DNA of 53,682 bases, from the IMG/VR virus record IMGVR_UViG_3300006033_000032, positions 1 to 53,682 of that record; one strand, written 5' to 3'. The translations under genes were made by a program, and so were the position numbers. This stretch comes from a virus. The notes under the pieces were generated by a model, which was not told where the DNA came from, ran no database searches, and saw only the letters and a list, made by a program, of their open reading frames with translations. Below, piece by piece: positions 8,685-16,795 of this stretch; within the stretch, counting starts at the first letter, position 1; every line of letters begins with the position of its first letter.

Positions 8685-9065
8685 TCAAGCGAGCTGTCGC
8701 AGGGTGGTGGTCAGGGGGTCCAGCTTCTCTCCACCGTTGCTGACGGCACTCGTCTTTGCAGACCCCTGGAGTTCACCAGGAGAGAGGTCGAACAGGTCGT
8801 CGACTGACGCGAGCCGGACAGATCCGGTCTTGATCAACTGTCGGGCGGTGTCGAGAACGTCGGAGACGTCCACAGCACCGTCCTGCGCGAGCTTCACCGC
8901 CTGGACCAACGCTGCCGCATACTTAGCACTCTCAAGGTGCGCCGTATGCAGTTCGCCAATCAAGCGACTCTGCTTCTCGATGAGATGGGCAGCCGCTGCG
9001 ATCTTGCGCGCGTCGACCGTATCGCTCGGAGCGTCGATCGTCAAGTTGTTCTGCGCATGTGGCAT
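8685..9065 (-). CDS. Hypothetical helical protein upstream of the capsid genes
   Basis: It encodes 126 residues, mainly helical (residues 18-75, rich in Ala/Lys/Glu/Leu), with a polar C-terminus. No family is recognised. It could be a small scaffold or core protein given its place between the core-protein genes and the capsid gene, but nothing in the sequence proves it. Confidence 0.5.
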   Translation of the reverse strand: MPHAQNNLTIDAPSDTVDARKIAAAAHLIEKQSRLIGELHTAHLESAKYAAALVQAVKLAQDGAVDVSDVLDTARQLIKTGSVRLASVDDLFDLSPGELQGSAKTSAVSNGGEKLDPLTTTLRQLA

Positions 9066-9080
9066 GGCTGTGAGAGGATC

Positions 9081-9359
9081 CTACGCGACCAGCAGGTTGA
9101 GCGCAACGCGGACGATGTGGCGGGCCTCCGCCACCTTCTGCGCACGTGCGGCGGTCTTCTTCGCGACGAGCTGCTTCAGCTCGCTCTGCTTCGCTGCGGC
9201 TTCGACCTGGAGATCGCCGACACGGGCAGCGAGCGACGCGCTCTTGTCGCTGGGCTTCGCACTCGCAGCCTTCACGGCCTTCGTGCGAGCTGCGGTTTTG
9301 GCGAGCAGCCTGTCGACGTTGTCGAGCAGCTTCTCATGTTCAGCGCGTGCATCGAACAT
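9081..9359 (-). CDS. Small basic coiled-coil protein
   Basis: The 92 residues are almost entirely helical with heptad-like spacing (EHEKLLDNVDRLLAKTAAR; VEAAAKQSELKQLVAKKTAA) and a strongly basic composition. It sits in the same tight operon as the capsid genes. A scaffold or DNA-associated internal protein is possible. No specific family is recognised. Confidence 0.5.
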   Translation of the reverse strand: MFDARAEHEKLLDNVDRLLAKTAARTKAVKAASAKPSDKSASLAARVGDLQVEAAAKQSELKQLVAKKTAARAQKVAEARHIVRVALNLLVA

Positions 9360-9370
9360 AGGTCAGTTCC

Positions 9371-10393
9371 TTACTGGACGGAGGCAGGCGCCGACGCCTG
9401 CTGGGGGAGGCCGCCCTGCGGCGTGAGGCCAGCGCGCTGACGAGCGGCGGCGATGTAGCGCTCGCGCTCCTGGCGCTGCTTGCGCTTGTGGAGGAAGTAC
9501 ATGGCGCCCAGGCCGAGCGCAGCGCCACCGCCGACGATCAGGCCCTTGTTCTTCTGCGCGAAGCCCAGGAACTTGTTGTCGGAGACGCCGTTCACCTTGT
9601 CGCGAGCGTGCGAGAAGATCTGGTCCATCGTCAGCTGCTTCGGGCCAGTCGGGTTGTTCTGCGCGGCCGAGGCGATCTCGCCGGCATGATGGTAGAACTC
9701 GCGCGCCTGCTCCTTCGGAACGTAGCGATCGACGATGCCTTCGCCGTGGCTCTTGTGCGCGCTCGGGTCCAGGGCCGGCGAGACCGCAGCGCCGAGCGCC
9801 GCGTGCATCGTGTCCGGGTGGTAGCCCAGTGGGCCGGCGTCGCCGTTGTTCTTGTGCGCTTCGGCGAGGATCGCCTGCACGCGCTCGTGCGCGTTGGCGC
9901 CCATGGCCTTGGCGTTCTGCATCGCATCGGCGGTCGAGGGGGCAGTAGGCTGTGCCGGGCCAGAGCCAGCCGCAGCGTCCTTCTCCATGTCGAGCGCGGG
10001 CAGGTGCGAGAACGCGGCGATCTTGATGGCATCGTCGACCTCGACATCGAGGTCGAACTCGTCGATCAGCTCCATCACCGCCTTCTCGGTGGCGACGCGG
10101 AGAGCGGTGGCGATCTTCGTGGCCGTGGCCTCGACAGTCGCGCGGTGCTCGATCCACGATGAAGCGATCTTGAAAGCGTCGGTGAGGCGTTCGGCCTCGG
10201 TTGCATACTCGATCCCGTCGAGGATCGACTGGTCACGAACCTGCTTGGCGAGCGCCGCGAGCTGCGGATCGACGCCGTTGGCTTCGGCCATCTTCACCAT
10301 GTCCGGCTGCTGCGACACGTCGAAGCCAGCCTGCTTCAGCGTCTCGGCGTAGAACTCGGAGAGGGAGAGGTCCATGTCGATCTGGGTGTCCAC
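9371..10393 (-). CDS. Virion-cluster protein with C-terminal membrane helix
   Basis: The 340-residue protein is helical and acidic in its first half. It has a disordered Ala/Pro/Thr linker near residue 145 and a single hydrophobic helix near the C-terminus (GLIVGGGAALGLGAMYFLHK) followed by a very basic segment (KRKQRQERERY) and a Gln/Pro tail. Its N-terminus contains EFYAETLKQAG, a variant of the recurrent WATExxKxAG motif. The membrane helix suggests an ejected or membrane-contacting protein, but the role is unknown. Confidence 0.55.
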   Translation of the reverse strand: MDTQIDMDLSLSEFYAETLKQAGFDVSQQPDMVKMAEANGVDPQLAALAKQVRDQSILDGIEYATEAERLTDAFKIASSWIEHRATVEATATKIATALRVATEKAVMELIDEFDLDVEVDDAIKIAAFSHLPALDMEKDAAAGSGPAQPTAPSTADAMQNAKAMGANAHERVQAILAEAHKNNGDAGPLGYHPDTMHAALGAAVSPALDPSAHKSHGEGIVDRYVPKEQAREFYHHAGEIASAAQNNPTGPKQLTMDQIFSHARDKVNGVSDNKFLGFAQKNKGLIVGGGAALGLGAMYFLHKRKQRQERERYIAAARQRAGLTPQGGLPQQASAPASVQ

Positions 10394-10433
10394 GGTGTGC
10401 TCCTGCGGTTCGTTTTCGTTTTCGGAGAAGGCT

Positions 10434-10466
10434 CGGGGCGCGACAGAACGAATCTGTCGCGCCCCG
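10434..10466 (-). terminator. Strong intergenic hairpin
   Basis: A perfect 13-base-pair inverted repeat (10434-10446 with 10454-10466, 7-base loop) lies between two minus-strand genes. Neither flank has a good U-run, so it may be a phage-polymerase terminator, an mRNA-processing site or a 3'-end stabiliser. Confidence 0.45.
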
Positions 10467-10485
10467 TTCCAATCACTTCTTCAGC

Positions 10486-11328
10486 TCAGGCGCCGGGGCC
10501 CTTGCCCTGGTCCACGGCCTGACCGTGGTTCAGGCCGGGGTTGTTCGGCAGGGTCCAGACGTCGACGAAGCGCAGCACCTTCTCGTCGATGCCGGAGGTG
10601 CCCTTGCGGGTGCCCTCGATGGCCTCGATGTCGCGGGTGGTGCTGGTGTTCGCGTTCTGGTCCGCGACCTGGGTGACAGCCGAGACGTCGGTCTTGGCAG
10701 CGGTGCCGAGCAGGCCACCGATCAGGGCGGGCGAGGACACGGCAGCCTGGAGCTGCTCGGCGCGCTTCACGATGACCGAGACGTCGCAGCCGGTGGTGGG
10801 CGCCACGGCGGCGGCCTCCTGGAGCGACATCTCACCGGAGGCGAGCTTGTAGGCGCACGACTCGCGCACCATGCCCTGGTAGAAGAGGGCGCCGCGCAGG
10901 CGCTCTTCCTCGGCGCGCTTCTCCAGGTACGCGACCTTGTTGGCCTCAGCGGTCTTGGCCGCGCCCTGCACCATGGCCTCGGCGACCTTGGGATCGGCGA
11001 CGGTGATGCCGCGCTCTTCGAGCCACTTCTGGGCGGCAGTCTTCTCGGCGCTCTTGCCAGTGTCCTGGGCGGGAGCGTCGGTGCTCTTCTTGGGCAGCTC
11101 GTGGCCGCCAGCAGGCTCGGTGGTCGCCTGGGCGCTGGAGCCGGCGGTGGCGGTGGCGTCCTCGGCCTTCTTCACCGGGGCAGCGGCCGGGGCGGCAGCG
11201 ACCTTGGCGGGGGTGGTCTTGGACGGCGCGGCAGCGGCGGCCTTGGCGGGCGCGGCGGCAGCGGCGGGAGCAGCGGCGGTCTTGAGACCGTTCGCGGCGA
11301 GGAAGTCGGAGAGGGTGCGAGTACCCAT
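10486..11328 (-). CDS. Hypothetical protein with Ala/Pro/Lys-rich N-terminal tail
   Basis: Residues 15-100 are low-complexity Ala/Pro/Lys/Thr and probably disordered. Residues 100-200 are helical (AEANKVAYLEKRAEEERLRG) and the remainder is polar. It ends with a Gly/Asn/Gln-rich tail. No family is recognised. It is bounded by a strong hairpin downstream and by the protease gene upstream in transcription order, so it may be a capsid core or internal protein; this is inference. Confidence 0.5.
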   Translation of the reverse strand: MGTRTLSDFLAANGLKTAAAPAAAAAPAKAAAAAPSKTTPAKVAAAPAAAPVKKAEDATATAGSSAQATTEPAGGHELPKKSTDAPAQDTGKSAEKTAAQKWLEERGITVADPKVAEAMVQGAAKTAEANKVAYLEKRAEEERLRGALFYQGMVRESCAYKLASGEMSLQEAAAVAPTTGCDVSVIVKRAEQLQAAVSSPALIGGLLGTAAKTDVSAVTQVADQNANTSTTRDIEAIEGTRKGTSGIDEKVLRFVDVWTLPNNPGLNHGQAVDQGKGPGA

Positions 11329-11417
11329 GGCTGTAGATCCTTGGTGGACTGGTTGGTGGTCAGGGAGACGCCCGATGCGTTTCGCCTTCTGTCCCTCTGG
11401 AGACCGAGAAGCAACCG

Positions 11418-12815
11418 TTAGTCGGTCGCGATCCCGGCAAAAGCCAGATAGTACATCGCAGCTTGCACGCGGTTCGGATCAGGGCTTCCTTCGGGGGCGA
11501 TCAGGGTCCGCAGGGCGGGGTTAAGATGCGCCGACTTCTGGAAGCCGTCGAGAGAGAAAGAGCTGATCAGGCGGCGGTAGTAGGAGTAGAGGTCGACGAC
11601 CTCTTCGGGTGCTCCTTGGCTCGCCATCTTCTGTGGTTCCCAGCCCGAGAGCGGGGATGAAGTGACGAAGCCTGACCGCGCGCTGATCTTTGTCAGGTGG
11701 GCATGGTACAGGGCGTTGGAGAAGTTGTCCAGCGACACGCGAACCGGCGCAACCAGTTCAGCATCCTTCTGGAGAGCGTCTTCATCGCCGTGTTCGGTGG
11801 CATGAATGGTCAGCTGCGACAGTTCGGCAGGCGACAGAACGACGCCAGATGCAGCCAGCGTCGAGATGACTTCGTTGATGTCGCCGCCGCACTGCTCGAT
11901 CATCTGCTTCAGCTCGTCGGAGCTGAACGGTTCAGGCTCGGTATCAGCCTGCATCGCCGGCCGGTTCTCGGGCCGCAGATCGTTGACCGTCGTGCCACCG
12001 ACTTCCTTGTCGATCTCGGACCACTTGATGCGCCATGCTGCCGTCTTGGTCCGGTCGAGGATGTCGTAGGCCGTGTTCTTCGAGAGCGACATGCTGACGA
12101 ATCCGCGCGACGCGACCTTGCCCTGCGACAGAGCGATCGGGTCAGCCGGGATCGTCACCTTGCTGATGTCGAAGAAGCGCGGCTTGAAGTTGTCCGCAGC
12201 GATCAGCCGGCCGTCCGGCATGATCTCGTTCATCAGATCACGAAGGTGCGAGCACCGCTGCGACGTGAACTCGTTCTCGTGGCCACAGTAGATGCACCGC
12301 TCGTGGTGGATGCGGCAGCCCATCGACACGGGGATGATGCCGCCATCGTCGATGATGCTGGCCGAACGCGGATCACGATCGCGGTGGATGCGAATGATCA
12401 GCTCGACGCGCCGCATCGGGATGTTCCACGCTGCGAGCGGAACGTCACCGAACCAGGGGTCGTAGTCGCTGTTGGCGTGGTGGTGGAAGAACTTCGCGGT
12501 CTCGAAGGTCTTGTAGCGCGGCACGCTCAGCCCGCGCAGCTGGTCGACGTTCTTCTCGACTTCGTCTGGCTCCTGCATGCCCAGCAGCTCGTCGGCGCGG
12601 AAGATGTCGCCGTTGAGGTTGCTGCCATACGTCGGTCCATCGCTCATCGCGATGGTGTGCATGTAGCAGTAGCGCGGATCAGGACGAACGGTGTTGATGA
12701 AGTCCTGGATCTCAGGCGGGACGTAGGCTTCGGGCTCGAAGCTGGCGAACTTCGAACGCTGGTCGATCGAGGACGCGACCTTGAAGTTGGCGTGGATGCG
12801 CTTCTCGATGCTCAT
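11418..12815 (-). CDS. Prohead maturation protease candidate (S78-like) with zinc-binding insert
   Basis: The 465-residue product shows the two landmarks of prohead serine proteases of the HK97/S78 type. A histidine lies before an acidic/aromatic segment and a glycine (FFHHHANSDYDPWFGDV, His111-113). A serine follows after the strands RRVELIIRI, in IPVSMGCRI (Ser164), comparable to the VSIGF serine of the family. Right after it comes a Cys/His cluster (HHERCIYCGHENEFTSQRCSH: Cys174, Cys177, Cys188, His190), likely a zinc-binding insert not usual for the family. The C-terminal half is helical and acidic and may form part of the core. It overlaps the upstream start by 4 bases. The fold assignment comes from motif comparison only. 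Confidence 0.55.
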   Translation of the reverse strand: MSIEKRIHANFKVASSIDQRSKFASFEPEAYVPPEIQDFINTVRPDPRYCYMHTIAMSDGPTYGSNLNGDIFRADELLGMQEPDEVEKNVDQLRGLSVPRYKTFETAKFFHHHANSDYDPWFGDVPLAAWNIPMRRVELIIRIHRDRDPRSASIIDDGGIIPVSMGCRIHHERCIYCGHENEFTSQRCSHLRDLMNEIMPDGRLIAADNFKPRFFDISKVTIPADPIALSQGKVASRGFVSMSLSKNTAYDILDRTKTAAWRIKWSEIDKEVGGTTVNDLRPENRPAMQADTEPEPFSSDELKQMIEQCGGDINEVISTLAASGVVLSPAELSQLTIHATEHGDEDALQKDAELVAPVRVSLDNFSNALYHAHLTKISARSGFVTSSPLSGWEPQKMASQGAPEEVVDLYSYYRRLISSFSLDGFQKSAHLNPALRTLIAPEGSPDPNRVQAAMYYLAFAGIATD

Positions 12816-13462
12816 ACGTTCTCGCGCGCATGGTAGGCCAGCATCGTGGTCTTACCTTCGTGTCCGTCCGTGTTGAGAACCTCGTGGTCCTCGGGGAGGT
12901 TCGGGCGCCGTCCAGCGATGTAGTCGACGAACGGGTCGCCGAGGACATGTGGCGTGGAGTGGTAGATGGACATCGGGATCGGCTGAACCTTCTGCTTGTC
13001 GAGAGGCCCAGACACGAGAGCAGCGTCCCACTTTTCGCGGTTGCCGTTCGGGTCTGTTCCGAAGCGGGTCGCCAGCGGGTGCCGAGCGAACGCATCGTCA
13101 GCTTGTGGGATGCGGCTCATGATTCCGCTCAGGCCGTCATCGAATCGACGACCATCACCGATCCGCGAGAGACCGTTGCCGATCGCAGCGCCGCCCAGCA
13201 TTCCGGCAAAGCCACCTCCCAGTGCAGCACCAGCAGAGTCACCGAGCACTCCGCCAGCGAGAGCACCAAGCGGCGTTCCGATCAGAAGACCAGTAGCCGT
13301 TCCAAGGGAGTGCCGTCGCTCTTCGCGTTCGCCGAGATCATTGACACCGTGAACGAGGCCAGCCCGTGCATTATCGTCAGCGGCGTCGAGCCGAGCGCGC
13401 ATAGCGAGCTGGTCCGTGACGGCGCTGGCGATCTTCGCATGCTCGGTAGCCCAGAACTCCAT
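12812..13462 (-). CDS. Glycine-zipper protein beginning with WATEHAKIAS
   Basis: The 216-residue protein starts MEFWATEHAKIAS, an almost exact copy of a peptide inside the glycine-zipper protein at 3002-4201. A charged helix follows, then a glycine-zipper block (about residues 55-100, GTPLGALAGGVLGDSAGAALGG) and a polar C-terminus. It overlaps the protease gene by 4 bases (ATGA). The shared peptide suggests a common sorting, binding or cleavage signal. No enzyme motif is visible. Confidence 0.55.
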   Translation of the reverse strand: MEFWATEHAKIASAVTDQLAMRARLDAADDNARAGLVHGVNDLGEREERRHSLGTATGLLIGTPLGALAGGVLGDSAGAALGGGFAGMLGGAAIGNGLSRIGDGRRFDDGLSGIMSRIPQADDAFARHPLATRFGTDPNGNREKWDAALVSGPLDKQKVQPIPMSIYHSTPHVLGDPFVDYIAGRRPNLPEDHEVLNTDGHEGKTTMLAYHARENV

Positions 13463-13465
13463 GAC

Positions 13466-13837
13466 TCACGCCTCGTAGTGAATGACGTCGGGCTGGTTGA
13501 GCAGCGGCTTGGTCTTGAGCGCAGTGATCTCGGTCGTGATGCGGTTCTTCATCTCGACGCTCCAGCCCTTCACCTTGTTCACGGCCTCGCTGTCGACATT
13601 CGAGTCGAGCGAGAACTCGATCGGCATGCCGCTGCGGATATAGGCCAGAGCTGGCCCGCCGCTGAGGGTGAACGAGCTGACGGTGAGGTCAGCCTTGGTG
13701 TAGGGGATGGTGCCGAGCGTGTCGATGCGCGGCTCTCCGTAGGCGGTCATCAGCGCAACCTCAATCGAGGACGCTTCGGTCACGATCGAGGACTTGTAGA
13801 TGCCGTTGGTCAGCGTGGTTACGACGGTGATGATCAT
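13466..13837 (-). CDS. Hypothetical beta-rich protein
   Basis: It encodes 123 residues with alternating strands (MIITVVTTLTNGIYKSSIV; LTVSSFTLSGGPALAYI) and no membrane helix. The family is not recognised. It lies between two head-cluster genes with 3- and 9-base gaps. Confidence 0.5.
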   Translation of the reverse strand: MIITVVTTLTNGIYKSSIVTEASSIEVALMTAYGEPRIDTLGTIPYTKADLTVSSFTLSGGPALAYIRSGMPIEFSLDSNVDSEAVNKVKGWSVEMKNRITTEITALKTKPLLNQPDVIHYEA

Positions 13838-13846
13838 GGCTGTGCC

Positions 13847-16018
13847 TTATCCGCGACCGGGGGTGAACAGGTTCTTCATGGCTGACTCATACGCGCTGTA
13901 TGCCTTGGCGCGCTCGCCGACCTTGATCGAGATGCGCAGCGGCAGCACGATCTCATGGCCGCCAGCCGTCGGGCCAGACGAAGCCATGGCCGGCGCTTCG
14001 GGCGCAGGAGCTGGTGCAGCCTCAGGCTGCGTCGCCTCGTGGCCGCCAGCGTTCAGGACGGACGCCAGTTCCTGATCCGCGATGTTGTCCTCGGGCGTGC
14101 CCTCGCCTTCGATCTTGTTGGCCGCGTCGTGGGCCTCGTCTTCGGGCGTGCCGTCCACGCTCTCGGCCGTGTTCGGACCAGCGGCCTCGCCCTCGTTGAT
14201 GGCCGACATGTCGTGCTCGCCGCTCTCGTTGCCGGGAACAGCCGTGTCCTCGGCAGGCGGCTCGTCGCCGCCCTCGGCCTTGGGCTCGCTCTCGCCAGCG
14301 GCCTCAGCACCTTCGCCTTCGCCGACGGGCGGCTCACCTTCGGCAGCAGCATCACCACCGGCAGCAGCTTCGCCCTCGCCTTCAGCAGCCGGAGCTTCGC
14401 CCTCAGCAGCCGGGGCTTCGCCATCGGCGGCCGGTGCAGCACCGTCATCATCCGCCGGCATCTCGGTCGGCACACTCATCTCACCGCCGCCCGAGCCGTC
14501 GTTGTTGGCCTGGAACTGCGGGGGCGCCGCGTCCTCGCCGCTGCTCTCGCCCTCGGCCTTGTCCTCGCCCTTGTCGGCATCGCTGCCTTCAGCTGGCTCG
14601 CCCTGCTCGCCCTTGTCCTCTGACTCGGGCTTCTCGCCATCGCCCTTGTCCTCTGACTCGGGCTTCTCGCCCTCGCCCTCAGCTACAGGGGCTTCCGATT
14701 CATCGCCGCTTCCGCTGTCGTCTCCAGCAGCCACCGGAGCTTCAGCGTCACCAGCACCCTCCGCACCGGCATCGGCAGCGGGAGCACCAGCGCCAGCGTC
14801 AGGTTCAGCAGCATACACAGAGTCTTCTCCAGCAGCTTCACCACTGGCAGCAGGATCAGCACTGGCAGCAGGATCAGCAGCAGGATCGCCAGCACTGGGA
14901 TCGTCAACAGGGCCTGCACCAGCATCGGGCTCTTCGCCACCGCTGGTCGGATCTTCCTGTCCAGCCGATCCGTCCATGGCTCCTTCCTCGCCGGGCATGC
15001 CTTCGGGTCCTGCGTCACCTTCGCCTCCTTCGGGGATGACGTCGCCCGTGTTCGGGTCGACGCCGGTGTTCTGCTGGTACGCGTCGCCCGCGCCCTGCAT
15101 CTCTTTCATGGCCTCCTGAAGCTGCTGCTCCTGCTGCGCGAGCACCTGCTCGCGCTGCGCCAGCTCCTGCTCCTTCTGGAGCAGCTCGACGACGATCGAG
15201 TCGAGCGGCATGAAGCTGCCGCTCTGCTGCTGATCATTCATCTGCGTGGCCTGATTCGACTGCTGCATCACTGAGCCGGAGCCAGTGAAGGCGTCGGTCA
15301 GCCCGGCCTTCTTGATTGCGGTGGCCCAGTCGAGCACGCAGGACTTGCCGGCGAACTTGTACTGTGCCTTCAGCCCGCTGGTCTTCTCGTCGCCGCTGGG
15401 CTTGCCATTGGCAATCAGCATCTTGCTGATGTCCTTGCCAGCGCCGAGCACCGACTCGCCCATCTGTGCGGCAAACGGGCTGCCATCGCCCTTGTTCTTA
15501 GCCATGTCGACGAGCTTCGAGATCGTGCCGAGATCGAGCATCGGCATGCTCATCATCTGGCGCATCAGATCACCCATCAGCACCGTGTTGCCAGCGATGC
15601 TCGGCGCGACGCTGAACACGGCCTTGTAGATGGCCTCAGCGCGCATCGGATCGTGCTGGAAATACTCGGGGTGCAGTGCCTTCAGATGCTGGAGACCGAC
15701 GCTGTAGGCGTTCTGGCTCATCAGCGACTTGACGCCGAGCATGATCGGAGCGGCAGCAGCAGAGACGAGCCCGAGACCGAGCCCGGCGCGCTGGAAGGCC
15801 GTCATGTCTGATGCGGTCTTCGACTGCGCGTCCAGCTCTTCGAGAACGCCAGCAGAGATGGCCTCGAAGTCGTCCTGATCCTCGATCAGGGCCGCGAACT
15901 TCTTGTACACCTCGGCGTGGAGGTGAGCGGTGCCAGCAGCGCGTGCGCTGATCAGGTCGGCTTCGATAGAAGCAAACTTCTGGGCGGTCTCGACGTTGGT
16001 GCCGAACATATGGTTCAC
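13847..16018 (-). CDS. Very acidic low-complexity protein, scaffold or internal-head candidate
   Basis: The 723-residue protein has three parts. A helical, partly hydrophobic N-terminal part (about 1-240) includes LDWATAIKKAG. A Gln/Glu-rich coiled coil follows (around 265-305, QKEQELAQREQVLAQQEQ). A long Glu/Ala/Gly/Pro/Asp tail with internal repeats (GEAPAAEGEG, KPESEDKGDGE) runs to about residue 680, and a short folded basic C-terminus ends the protein. Acidic coiled-coil proteins next to prohead proteases are often scaffold or core proteins removed on maturation. The assignment is by composition and position. It abuts the next gene without a gap. Confidence 0.55.
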   Translation of the reverse strand: MNHMFGTNVETAQKFASIEADLISARAAGTAHLHAEVYKKFAALIEDQDDFEAISAGVLEELDAQSKTASDMTAFQRAGLGLGLVSAAAAPIMLGVKSLMSQNAYSVGLQHLKALHPEYFQHDPMRAEAIYKAVFSVAPSIAGNTVLMGDLMRQMMSMPMLDLGTISKLVDMAKNKGDGSPFAAQMGESVLGAGKDISKMLIANGKPSGDEKTSGLKAQYKFAGKSCVLDWATAIKKAGLTDAFTGSGSVMQQSNQATQMNDQQQSGSFMPLDSIVVELLQKEQELAQREQVLAQQEQQLQEAMKEMQGAGDAYQQNTGVDPNTGDVIPEGGEGDAGPEGMPGEEGAMDGSAGQEDPTSGGEEPDAGAGPVDDPSAGDPAADPAASADPAASGEAAGEDSVYAAEPDAGAGAPAADAGAEGAGDAEAPVAAGDDSGSGDESEAPVAEGEGEKPESEDKGDGEKPESEDKGEQGEPAEGSDADKGEDKAEGESSGEDAAPPQFQANNDGSGGGEMSVPTEMPADDDGAAPAADGEAPAAEGEAPAAEGEGEAAAGGDAAAEGEPPVGEGEGAEAAGESEPKAEGGDEPPAEDTAVPGNESGEHDMSAINEGEAAGPNTAESVDGTPEDEAHDAANKIEGEGTPEDNIADQELASVLNAGGHEATQPEAAPAPAPEAPAMASSGPTAGGHEIVLPLRISIKVGERAKAYSAYESAMKNLFTPGRG
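14608..14671 (-). repeat. Direct repeat in the acidic-tail coding region
   Basis: A near-identical segment of about 31 bases at 14608-14638 recurs at 14641-14671 (33-base period) and encodes two copies of a GEKPESEDKG unit. It lies within a wider field of imperfect GCAGCAGGATCAG-type repeats (14830-14920). Confidence 0.8.
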
Positions 16019-16795
16019 CTAGCGAAGCGGGGTGGAGTCGTCGACGGCGTGCATCGTGCGCGGATCGCGAGCAGTGGTCGGGGTGAGGAAGGTGTTGAGG
16101 CCAGCGGCCAGTTCGTTCCCAGCGCCGACGCCGAAATCATGCGCCTTCGCCTTCAGAACGCCACCGAAGCTGGCAGCCTTGGCGAGGCCCGACATGCCGG
16201 GCGACTTCGGCGGGGCAGCCTTGGCCGTGAACGCGTTGCTCGCACCAGGAGCCGGGAGATCCGGTTTCCGCTTGGGCCGTGCCGTCGGCTTGGGTGCCGC
16301 AGGCATCGTCGGGGCCTGCACGCTGCTCAGCTTGTTGCCACCTGAGCCGTTCTCAGAGCCGCCAGGGCCAGCGGTGCTCGGCGGCGGCTTCGGCTTCTTC
16401 ATCATGCTGGCGACCTGCGCGCCGGTCCCGACGACGTTCGCCACCTGACTCGCAGTGCCGATCGCGTTCATAGCGCGTGCACCAAGGCTGAGAGCTGCCA
16501 GCGGATTCGCGACCTTGGACAGTGCAGCCATGCGCGTCATCTGCTGGTGCGGCGGCCGGGGACCGTTGCCCTGGTCGTCCTCGCCGTCACGACGCTGCTG
16601 AGGCTGCGGAGCCGGGCGCGGAGGCGGCATGGGCGGCGGCGGGGGAGCCTGCATCGAGCCGAGCAGCGCAGGCGCGACAGCGAGCACAGCCGGAGCGATG
16701 GCAGCAGTGCCTTGCACTGCTGGGTGGGTGATGAACTTGCCGAAGCGGTCCCCGAAGCCGGAGGCCGTGGCTCGGTTGTAGGGGCCAGCTGGCAT
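16019..16795 (-). CDS. Proline-rich hypothetical virion-cluster protein
   Basis: The 258-residue protein has a hydrophobic Ala/Val/Leu segment at about 28-48 (GTAAIAPAVLAVAPALLG), then polyproline (APPPPPMPPPRPAPQPQ), a small-residue helical segment around 95-130 and a basic proline-rich tail. Long disordered stretches suggest a linker or core-associated protein. No family is recognised. It overlaps the upstream stop by one base and abuts the acidic-protein gene. Confidence 0.5.
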   Translation of the reverse strand: MPAGPYNRATASGFGDRFGKFITHPAVQGTAAIAPAVLAVAPALLGSMQAPPPPPMPPPRPAPQPQQRRDGEDDQGNGPRPPHQQMTRMAALSKVANPLAALSLGARAMNAIGTASQVANVVGTGAQVASMMKKPKPPPSTAGPGGSENGSGGNKLSSVQAPTMPAAPKPTARPKRKPDLPAPGASNAFTAKAAPPKSPGMSGLAKAASFGGVLKAKAHDFGVGAGNELAAGLNTFLTPTTARDPRTMHAVDDSTPLR

